From: Mycteria americana
Lineage: Eukaryota > Chordata > Aves > Ciconiiformes > Ciconiidae
DNA length: 64,000 bases
Direction: 5' to 3'
NCBI RefSeq assembly: GCF_035582795.1
Contig: NC_134373.1
Span: 33,078,501 to 33,142,500, forward strand
Part shown: piece after piece, positions 13,349 to 22,800 of the stretch
Layout: every line of letters starts with the position of its first letter
How positions within the stretch are numbered: the first letter of the stretch is position 1
The notes under the pieces: model-generated
Database searches by the model: none
What the model was told of the DNA's origin: nothing
What the model saw: the letters and a program-made list of their open reading frames with translations, nothing else
Made by a program: the position numbers and the translations under genes

Positions 13349-13405
13349 CTGGAGTTGCTGCTGATGTCGTCTCAGGTGGGGCAGTAGATGTTTTAGGGAC
13401 ATTTC
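13349..13405 (-). CDS. MUC13: Mucin mini-exon, copy 12 (standard type)
   Basis: 57-bp phase 1-1 exon of the standard type, with intact acceptor and donor. Its unit and the next one to the right are almost identical and share private variants. Confidence 0.8.
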
Positions 13406-14541
13406 CTGAGGAAGGGAAAAGAAGAGAGATGGTAGCAGTGATTAGTGTTGTGTGGAGGAAAAGTCCTGGGGAACACTGTGTGTGCAGGGTAACCTCTGAG
13501 CAGGTAAGCGGGGGACCTGCGTGGGACTGAGCAGCCACAGCCCTGGGCAGCCTTGCCCTGCCTTGGGGCTCTCCCTGGCCGTGATGCCTGTGCAGTCTGA
13601 CGCGTCCACGGCCCCTTCTCTCCCACGTGCCAGGGCTCGAGCACGCGCCCCACACGCGCGCTCTATTGCCCCCAGCTCAGCTGCGCTCGCTGGCCACAGC
13701 CGGCCCAGCCACCGGCACACCTGTGCCTCCCTGCTGGAAAGCTCCCTCCGCCTGCCCAAGGCAGCACCACACGGCCAGCAGCGGCTGCCAGAGCAGGTCG
13801 AGGGGTGTCATCAGCCTGCGTACAGCCACCACACCCCCCACTCCTCCATAGTGGCCGTCTCCCCACAAGCATTTGGAGGAACGTCGGAGGGAGCTGGTCT
13901 TTCCAGATGGTGGGCAGGCACGGTGGGAAAGTGGGGTGCCAGCAGGAAGGATGCGCTCCTCCGAGCCCACCATGGAGGAAGAGCTGAGGGGGTGGCTTCC
14001 CCTCCTCAGGGTGACCCCAGAAGGAGCTTCAACCCACCGGCATGGGGCTCCCCAGCACCCCGCTGGGACGGGGCTTGCAGTGGCACGGAGGATGGATTCC
14101 TGGCTGGGACCGCTCCGTGGCCCCCACGACTCAGCCCCATGCCCCTGCGTGCCCCGGCTCCCTCCCTGCCCGTGCTCCAACGAGCCACAGGAACAACTCC
14201 CTGCAGGGCCCCGTCACCGGCTTGTCCTGGGCACCACGTCTGCAGGGATCCTCTTGCACCCGCGACTGGTGCGGGAGGCAAAGGCACCCAGCAGGACAAG
14301 AGCAGCCTCTTCAAATCTTCCCCAACACTTTCCCCCTGAGCAAAGGCCAGCAGGGAAAGAGGGAAGAGTGGAGAGGACCCACAGCCTTCATCTGGGGACC
14401 TTTGTCTCCCCTGGGAGAGGAACTCAGGGAAACGCGGGCAGGGGAACACGTCCCTGGCCGGGGGGGCTGCAGAGCTCCCTGGGAACGAGTTACTGCAACC
14501 TGTCCTCAGAAGGGGCTGCCTGCGGGCTTTTTGCTCCTCAC

Positions 14542-14598
14542 CTGGAGTTGCTGCTGATGTCGTCTCAGGTGGGGCAGTAGATGTTTTAGGGACATTTC
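14542..14598 (-). CDS. MUC13: Mucin mini-exon, copy 13 (standard type)
   Basis: 57-bp phase 1-1 exon of the standard type, with intact acceptor and donor. Confidence 0.8.
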
Positions 14599-15734
14599 CT
14601 GAGGAAGGGAAAAGAAGAGAGATGGTAGCAGTGATTAGTGTTGTGTGGAGGAAAAGTCCTGGGGAACACTGTGTGTGCAGGGTAACCTCTGAGCAGGTAA
14701 GCGGGGGACCTGCGTGGGACTGAGCAGCCACAGCCCTGGGCAGCCTTGCCCTGCCTTGGGGCTCTCCCTGGCCGTGATGCCTGTGCAGTCTGACGCGTCC
14801 ACGGCCCCTTCTCTCCCACGTGCCAGGGCTCGAGCACGCGCCCCACACGCGCGCTCTATTGCCCCCAGCTCAGCTGCGCTCGCTGGCCACAGCCGGCCCA
14901 GCCACCGGCACACCTGTGCCTCCCTGCTGGAAAGCTCCCTCCGCCTGCCCAAGGCAGCACCACACGGCCAGCAGCGGCTGCCAGAGCAGGTCGAGGGGTG
15001 TCATCAGCCTGCGTACAGCCACCACACCCCCCACTCCTCCATAGTGGCCGTCTCCCCACAAGTATTTGGAGGAACGTCGGAGGGAGCTGGTCTTTCCAGA
15101 TGGTGGGCAGGCACGGTGGGAAAGTGGGGTGCCAGCAGGAAGGATGCGCTCCTCCGAGCCCACCATGGAGGAAGAGCTGAGGGGGTGGCTTCCCCTCCTC
15201 AGGGTGACCCCAGAAGGAGCTTCAACCCACCGGCATGGGGCTCCCCAGCACCCCGCTGGGACGGGGCTTGCAGTGGCACGGAGGATGGATTCCTGGCTGG
15301 GACCGCTCCGTGGCCCCCACGACTCAGCCCCATGCCGCTGGGTGCCCCGGCTCCCTCCCTGCCCGTGCTCCAACGAGCCACAGGAACAACTCCCTGCAGG
15401 GCCCCGTCACCGGCTTGTCCTGGGCACCACGTCTGCAGGGATCCTCTTGCACCCGCGACTGGTGCGGGAGGCAAAGGCACCCAGCAGGACAAGAGCAGCC
15501 TCTTCAAATCTTCCCCAACACTTTCCCCCTGAGCAAAGGCCAGCAGGGAAAGAGGGAAGAGTGGAGAGGATCCACAGCCTTCATCTGGGGACCTTTGTCT
15601 CCCCTGGGAGAGGAACTCAGGGAAACGCGGGCAGGGGAACACGTCCCTGGCCGGGGGGGCTGCAGAGCTCCCTGGGAACGAGTTACTGCAACCTGTCCTC
15701 AGAAGGGGCTGCCTGCGGGCTTTTTGCTCCTCAC

Positions 15735-15794
15735 CTGGAGTTGCTGCTGATGTCGTCTCAGGTGGGTCAGTAGATGTTCCATTGGTGACATTTC
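15735..15794 (-). CDS. MUC13: First mucin mini-exon of the array (60-bp variant with two sequons)
   Basis: This is the 5'-most array exon in transcription order. It is 60 bp long, one codon more than the others, and still phase 1-1. It encodes GNVTNGTSTDPPETTSAATP. Two N-glycosylation sequons (NVT and NGT) replace the VPK region of the standard repeat, and A becomes D. The signal-peptide exon at 19628-19685 ends in phase 1 with G and joins it in frame, giving ...SLPK-GNVTNG... at the predicted mature N-terminus. Confidence 0.8.
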
Positions 15795-16394
15795 CTGAGG
15801 AAGGGAAAAGAAGAGAGATGGTAGCAGTGATTAGTGTTGTGTGGAGGAAAAGTCCTGGGGAACACTGTGTGTGCAGGGTAACCTCTGAGCAGGTAAGCGG
15901 GGGACCTGCGTGGGACTGAGCAGCCACAGCCCTGGGCAGCCTTGCCCTGCCTTGGGGCTCTCCCTGGCCGTGATGCCTGTGCAGTCTGACGCGTCCACGG
16001 CCCCTTCTCTCCCACGTGCCAGGGCTCGAGCACGCGCCCCACACGCGCGCTCTATTGCCCCCAGCTCAGCTGCGCTCGCTGGCCACAGCCGGCCCAGCCA
16101 CCGGCACACCTGTGCCTCCCTGCTGGAAAGCTCCCTCCGCCTGCCCAAGGCAGCACCACACGGCCAGCAGCGGCTGCCAGAGCAGGTCGAGGGGTGTCAT
16201 CAGCCTGCGTACAGCCACCACACCCCCCACTCCTCCATAGTGGCCGTCTCCCCACAAGCATTTGGAGGAACGTCGGAGGGAGCTGGTCTTTCCAGATGGT
16301 GGGCAGGCACGGTGGGAAAGTGGGGTGCCAGCAGGAAGGATGCGCTCCTCCGAGCCCACCATGGAGGAAGAGATGAGGGAGTGCATTCCCCTTC

Positions 16395-16740
16395 TGTGTG
16401 GGCAGGATAACCTCTGAGCAGGTAAGTTGGAGACCTTCATGGGGCTGAACAGCTACAATCTTTGCAGCTTTGCTCTTACTTCGGGTTGTCCCCAGCTCCG
16501 ATGCCTCATTGCTACCTTGTATTGCCACGTAGTCCTTCTCCCACATCTTGGTGTTTGGCTCCTTCCCACCAATAGCACTTTTGTACCCTTCCCTCTTTCC
16601 TTCTCTAGGTGATTTTGGCATGCTGAGTTGCCCGCACAGGCATCTCTCCTTGCAGGAGAGCTTTCTCTGATTTCCTAATGCAGCACCACACTTCTGCACC
16701 GGCTGCCAGAGCAGGGTCACAGGCACCCCATTAGGTTGGG
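16395..16740. repeat. Diverged, exon-less partial copy of the 1,193-bp unit
   Basis: Immediately right of the array the sequence jumps back to an internal part of the unit. GGATAACCTCTGAGCAGG matches GGGTAACCTCTGAGCAGG of the standard unit. Alignable stretches continue through the GCAGCACCACAC and GGCTGCCAGAGCAGG segments, with many substitutions and indels between. The region that would contain the mini-exon is absent from this copy. Weaker similarity (TCTGACG, then CCCCTTCTCTTGC) may extend to about 16810. Confidence 0.8.
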
Positions 16741-17640
16741 CATACGCTCCAACCTGCGAGCTAGCAGAGCTGTGGTCTGACGTAGTGCCAGTGTTGCCCC
16801 CTTCTCTTGCTATGTCAATTTGCTTTTCTCATCCCCTAAACAAGCGGTGCTTTTACCATCATGCATCTTCAGTTGTTGTACTGGTTTTAATTAGATTTAC
16901 ATGACATTGCACTCCACCGTTAACATGTTCACAGTGACTCTTCATATTCTGCTCTAGACCTCAGATAAATCCACAAAAAATACATTTGCTGCAAGGTATG
17001 CATATATAGATATTTTGCAACCATGGAAGATGGTCTCAGGAGAAGTATCATTAAAAACTCTATATAGACTCTTTCAGAGCAGCAGTGGAAGAATGATTGC
17101 CTTTGCTAACACTTACACCTATGCTGTTACATATTCAAGTGGGCATTGAAAGCAGAGTATTTTTATTGAAGGAATGCATATTCTGCTAAATTATCATCAG
17201 TGATATCAAGACCCTCTTTCCAGGACTACACTTCCATGCAATTATGACAGTATACATTATTTTTTGTCATTCTTTTCCTTCCTTGTTATAATTCTTTCTG
17301 AATAAAGAGAAACCTGGCTGATACCAGACAATAGTTGAAGAAAATTTTCCTCACATTTTGGTTTCAGCATTACCTGTTATTACGTTTACTGTTCCGAAGT
17401 ATTTTATCTATTTATTTTTAGGGTGTTTATTTAATATTTAAACTATGTCATTCTTAACTCTTGATACAAGGAATCCTTTGGGGTTTTTCTGTCTAGAAGT
17501 AAGGAGAACAAATAATAAAACAGCCTTGCTGATAAATGTGTGATACTGACAAATGGCCAGTTTGGATCATATGATCTAACTTTAATCTGAATTAGTTAAT
17601 ATATGAGCTAAGAATAAACATATTTATTCTGAGTTAATGC

Positions 17641-17711
17641 CCCTGCAATCATAATTTAATCTAAGTCATTCTCAGCAATCATAATTTAATCTAAGTAAGT
17701 CATTCTCAACA
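17641..17711. repeat. Small tandem duplication (about 32-36 bp, two copies)
   Basis: The block GCAATCATAATTTAATCTAAG followed by TCATTCTCA occurs twice in succession. The second copy has an extra TAAG. It is a local duplication in putative intron 1 with no sign of function. Confidence 0.85.
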
Positions 17712-18922
17712 TGCAGCTGGAAGACTAATGTATTTGTGGCTGAAATCCTTGGCACTAACACACTTTTATAGCTGGTTTATTAAAAAAAAATTGCAAATCT
17801 CAACAGACATCTGAAAAATAGACTCCACTTTTCGAGAGCTTTGTAGGGCTTTGAAAATCCAAAGTGAGGCAAATTTTATAAACTTGTTTTCTTCTGATCA
17901 ATAAAGCTGATATAGAAAAGGCACCTCAAAAAGACAATGCCTGAAGTAATCCATTAGTCTCCTCCAGGTGAAGAGGAAACATGAGCAATTGTGCCAGTTG
18001 TCTGCCAAGGCTTCTGCCTCCACTGTTTACTGAGTCCTATAGGCAGCATTATTTGTTCCTGTCAATGTGAAGAAATGTACATTTTTCTTATACACTGATA
18101 ATATGAATCTATGTTGGTCACAAGCCACGGTTTTGTAGTATTGTTTATACTGCATTCTCAAAATGGATGTTGGGGCAGTAACCTCCTACAGAGCTAGTCC
18201 TTAGTCCTTGTAGAGCCTCTGGCTAACAGTTGTCCAGGAGCACCCTTTGGATCCAGGAAGAATCACATCCCTGGTGACAGCAGAGCACATGAGCTGCAAT
18301 TGAGCCTTGTTGGTGGGCTTGTCAAAGGTAACCTGAGCAAAGGTGGCTATTTTATGGCTCTATCTGCCTAGACCCAACCTTCTGTGTAAGGAAACAGGAT
18401 GTGTAATAGACTTAGGCATTTAGTACGGAGATAAAGAAATGGATGTTACAATCGAGGTTATGGAATAACAGAGACATCTGACTGCCGAGCAGAGCAGGGC
18501 CTTTGCCAGTAATATTCAAATGGACGCATCCTGCAGAGCTTTTACAATGTTTGCTTAGAATGAAAAAGGTTTCTGGGCAGGCCCATCCTGATGCAAAGTC
18601 TGTTCAAGTGAAAGACTCACATTGCTTTCAGTAGCTCTTGGGTCAAGATTTTTCACATCTTGCTGTTACCCACAAGCCTCCAAACAGAAAACCAACCAAC
18701 TGACAATCTTGAAGACTTCTATGCTTATAATGTATAGCTAAAAATTGGTCTGTAGCATTTTGTAGATGTTGCTGGAAATACATATGTTCATTCACAGTGG
18801 TCAACAGAAACCCACAACCATCTGTCACCAGTGGCAAGCTTAACAGCATCAGTGAAGGTCTTAATTTGGCTCATATCTCTGGACCTTTATCTCCATATTA
18901 GCTGGGAGTTCCTGTTCTCTCA

Positions 18923-19027
<105 letters not shown>

Positions 19028-19627
19028 TCAGGCGGACACTCTGGCCCACAACTACCGAGTTTGTCACAATGCCAGAAAAAGTAGTAAATGGCTTAAGGAA
19101 TGACACCTGCCCTTCAGTTTGAATAGACCATGGTGCAAGCCTCTGTCACCCAAGTTCATGGTGAAGTTCCCATTAATTAATTTCAACAGGAGGGAACAAA
19201 TGCTCTGTGAGTCAGCTCAGGCGGCACTGCTTTCCAGACTGATTGTTTAAGGAGCCTCTGGCCGGAAGGCCAGCGGCAGCACTCCTTTCCCCAGGTACTG
19301 GGGTGGAACAGTCACACCTTTTGTGATGACTGTAATAGAGCTTGAATTACCTGGGTTTAGTGTGCAGGTCCTGAAAACTGCTCTTGGAACAGGCTAAATT
19401 AGGTTAATCACAAGCACCAGTGCTTTTGCATTGTTCTGTGAACAAGGAAAACTGTTGGCTTGCAGTGACATTTTTCATCGTTAATTAATCAAAATCTGGA
19501 CATGCTGAATTGTGTATTGCCACTGACCTCCAGCCTCTCAGCAGCTGCTGAAAGTACTAAGCAATCCATTCACTGCCACAGAATAGCTGCCCTGATAAAT
19601 CCCGCAATAGAAGATAGTGTTTCTTAC

Positions 19628-19685
19628 CTTTCGGAAGGCTCAACACCAGGCTGAGCAACACAGCAAGGAATACACAGCATCTCAT
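19628..19685 (-). CDS. MUC13: First coding exon with signal peptide, MUC13-like membrane mucin
   Basis: ATG in a fair context (G at -3) opens 19 codons, MRCCVFLAVLLSLVLSLPK, then one base (G) before a strong GTAAG donor. A short N-terminus with Arg, an uninterrupted Leu/Val/Ala core and a polar end is a typical signal peptide. The exon ends in phase 1, the phase of all the mini-exons, so the spliced product reads on into the PTS repeats. MUC13 is a transmembrane mucin of epithelial surfaces, with a PTS domain followed by EGF, SEA, EGF and TM regions. The latter parts would lie left of the window. The name is inferred from strand and position directly downstream of HEG1, as in other vertebrates; a lineage-specific mucin is the alternative. 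Confidence 0.7.
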
Positions 19686-19757
19686 TGCCGTTTCTGTTGC
19701 TGCTGCTACTTGCTGCTAAACCTAAGAGAAAGTGCTTTTCTCTTCTGGCATCAGCTC

Positions 19758-19806
19758 ATTTAAGGTCCCAGACACAGGTACAGAGTTCAGCCCCTGGCTG
19801 ACGTCA
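19758..19806 (-). promoter_or_regulatory. MUC13: Candidate core promoter: TTAAA box and perfect CRE
   Basis: Upstream of the signal-peptide exon the minus strand reads TGACGTCA (19799-19806), the full palindromic CRE/ATF consensus. About 36 bp further on comes CCTTAAATG (TTAAA at 19759-19763), a TATA-like element 75-80 bp before the ATG. The spacing suits a TSS near 19735. This is inferred from sequence only. Confidence 0.4.
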
Positions 19807-19839
19807 CGTTGACAAGCAGCAAATGATAGATCCAAGCTG

Positions 19840-22800
19840 TGTTTTTCTTCCTCCTCAGGCTGGGAGGAGATTTCTGGACCTGCAATGTTCTTCCTTTAAG
19901 TCATAAATGCTTGAGACCTGTTGACACAAGGAAGTTACTGCTAAATAAGCTGACGTGGGAACTGAGAGCACACCAGCTATCTTCTGCCAGCTCTCCATAC
20001 AGACACCTTCAGTGCAAATTAAATGGAGGGTGTTGTATAACCTGTTCTTAAAGTGGAAGAAGCTATCCCATCCCAAGGCATGCTAATTATGCACTTGGAG
20101 CAGAGTACGTGGGATCCACATGCTCACTTCCTTTGCAATAAATTACCAGTACAGACAAGCTCTATACCTCAGACCCCAATTGTTCTTTCCTTATAAGCAA
20201 AATTTCTGCCAAAGCACTTCTTACTGCTCAACGGGTAAAAACAACAGACAACACCTGCATCTTTGACATCAAAGAAACAGAACTGACCTTGGTCCTTCTG
20301 GCAGCGATTATGGCTGTTCTGTTTGCTGCTATCTTATGTGTGTTACGGGCTCACTAAAGTGGTGTGGCAAGAGAAGGGGGAGCAGGCAGGACAGCCAGCA
20401 GGTGCTTGACTTTATCTGGGTGGCAGTCCTCCTTTCTCGAGAGGAAGAGACTTTTGGAAGCAGGGATGGTCAGGCTGGAGCAGGCAGCCCACAGCAGATC
20501 TAGAAATAAGAAATAGCCTGGAATGCCATGGAGCACGTAACACAGCTGTGACACAGGGAAAACAGGTGGGAGATAGACACCTTTTGCCTTTGCATCCCAG
20601 GAAGCCTCTGAAAATTGCTAGATAGAGACCCAGATGGGAAAAAAGGTCTCTGCAGGCAGGATCTGGTTTTCCCAAACCCCCTTATTTTTAGCTGCCTCAC
20701 CTGCCCGAGTTCTCTAGCTGAACAGTGTGTTTGTTTTGCTTTGTGCTCCAGTAAAATGCACTGCTTGACACCATTAAAAATTGGATGGCCCACGGTGGTT
20801 TCCAGTTCCTCCTTCCCAGGCAAGGGTGTCATTTCTCTCACTTCAAGGTCTGGGTGACCCTGGATCCTGCCACAACTGCCAGTAAAGTCTTTCTGTGAAA
20901 TAAACACAGGTTATCCTGTCATTATCAGACATGGACAAGAAGGATGAGCAACCCATTGGTGTATCCCCCACAAAGCCACCTCTAATGGCTGTGGAGCTGG
21001 TCTCCTCTGGCAAACTCCACTGCCAGCAACACTGGAAGGTTATGAACATGTTTCCAAATACGAAGTAACAGCGCTGCGTGTTAAACGCCTCTCTTCTTCC
21101 TTCACCTGTTTTTGTTTGATCTGCTGTTTTAAGAACAAGGCGTGCAGTCTCGTGTACTAATCTCATATATTCAGAAGGTGGCTCTCCTTTATGTTGGAGG
21201 GTGGGAGAGACCAGAAGTATTACTCAAATCATTCCTGAGTTTAGGGTTGTCCTAAACTTTTAACTTGCACTGAACCAGGAAACATCGGTGGCTTACGGAC
21301 AGCAAAAATGGTTGGGTGCCTCTCTGCTGGCACGGGGAACAAGTGGCTTCGTCCCTCTGCGCCCTGCCACGCAGACCTGCTCAGGGCGCTGAGCCCGAAA
21401 CGTGCGGTGTTTTGTCTGCATCTTCCTTTGCCCCTCCAGCCCCGAAGCCCCTCCAGTGCAGCCTGCTCCCCACGCCTACCCCTAGTCCCCACAGTGACCC
21501 CTGGCAGCACCTGCCCTGCCCCATGGCAGCCTGGGACTGGCCCGCAGCTCCTGAGGGAGCCCCATGGTGGACACCCTGCATGGTCACCTGGGTGGTTATG
21601 CCGGATGGGGGAAATCCCAAGCTCTGAGGGGAGGCCGGCATCAGGGTCTCAGTGTGGCCCGCCTGCCAGGGGGTGCAGTGCCAGGCCCAGGGCCCGGTCA
21701 TGAGGGCTGCCCTGGCCTTCCCCGGGGTGGTGGGCCTGCCCAGGGCAGGGGGCAGCAGCACAGGGGATCAGGCCAGGCTAGGGGGTCCCTCAGGAGCCGG
21801 CGCTGGGGGGGCCCTGGGCTCGAGGCAGCCCACGCTCGCTGTCAGGGAGCTGTGCGGCTGAGGGCGGTGGGGGACCGGGAGCAGCCAGGGCCCATCCCAC
21901 CGCCCCCAGCCAGGGAGCAGGGCTGGCCTGCAAGGGTGGCCAGGGTCAGAGCCAGCCCTGGGGCGGCCTGGGGCATGCTCGGGCCTCCTGCAGCCCCCCT
22001 CTCCCTCCAGCCACCCTTCCAGGCCATGCTGGATCCAGCTCCTGCCCCCGCTGCTGCTGCTCACTTCCATGCTAGTTGCCCATCCCAGCCCATTGGGTTC
22101 CTCTGGGCCTCTCCTTAAAACTCCCCTTTGCCAGGGAGCTGACAGAAATAGGGAAGGAAATGTCTGGGAAGCGTTTGGCACCAGAGCGCTGTGCCTCCCT
22201 GCTCGGGCAGAGTCCTGCCTCCACCCCAAGCCACCACCGCCCTCCCAGCTTCGCCTCAGGGAGCACCCGAAAACTAACCCCGAAGTCTCATTAGAATAAA
22301 GCGTTTCAGTCCTGAGCAGACTGTACTGTGAGCCCCCAGGGAGACCCAACAACCCCGGACACTGGCCATTTGGGGAGCCACAGCATGTGCTTCAGCTGGA
22401 AATTGGTGCGCAGAGAGGGACAAACCTGGCTGTGGAGGGTGTTTGGCAGAGCTGTATGCCACCAGTCCTCTGGCGATGTCCATCGCCCATATCTAGACTC
22501 TTCAGTCATCACGATACCTCCCCATTTTCCCATGCTGCCTCAAGGTGCAACTAGACTAATCCAGGTCTTAAAATCTCCCTGTTGGCTGTGAAGTTAGCGT
22601 GTAGGACCAGGGAACTTCCCAGAGCACTATTGAAAATGAGTGTCAGGTCTTCAGTAGGTGTAAATAGTGCAGCTCTGCTGGCTACACTGGTATCTACTGG
22701 TTGAGTGTGTAGTCCTGCACATTAAAACTGTTCTCTACAGTGAATGCACATCAGAAGCTGGCGTATTACCGTATTTTTAGAGTTCACTTCCATTCTTACC

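Larger units (their letters stand above)
1..16393 (-). repeat. MUC13: 1,193-bp tandem array, each unit carrying one mucin mini-exon
   Basis: A GC-rich unit recurs head to tail with an exact 1,193-bp period (for example CTTCCCCAACACTTTCCCC at 1, 1194, 2387 and so on). Almost 14 units are present. The array enters from the left edge and ends near 16393. Units are nearly identical, with only scattered single-base differences visible by eye. The last unit on the right is 1,196 bp because of a 3-bp insertion inside its exon. On the minus strand each unit contains a 57-bp exon framed by consensus splice sites, and the remaining ~1,136 bp is intron. Several frames on both strands stay open for 60-280 codons. 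The period is not a multiple of 3 and these ORFs have no common design, so they are read as by-products of GC-rich sequence. Naming as MUC13 depends on synteny with HEG1; the repeat structure itself is directly visible. Confidence 0.97.

Noticed and set aside
1-16393. Array as centromeric or other structural satellite DNA
   Set aside because: The presence of an intact in-frame exon with splice signals in every unit and the in-frame signal-peptide exon next to it argue for a genic VNTR.
398-16410. Repeated 272-, 235-, 171- and 280-codon ORFs on both strands of the array units
   Set aside because: Five or more frames are open in the same GC-rich DNA, the period is not a multiple of 3, differences between copies change residues freely, and the peptides lack domain features. 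Only the 57-bp spliced segments make sense as coding.
385-16437. Plus-strand CAG|GTAAGC donor-like site in every unit
   Set aside because: No paired acceptor and coherent plus-strand exon was found, and the gene clearly runs on the minus strand.
21300-22350. Overlapping ORFs in a GC-rich intergenic block, considered as a gene or CpG-island exon
   Set aside because: Open frames occur on both strands with low-complexity peptides and no consistent splice signals; composition explains them.
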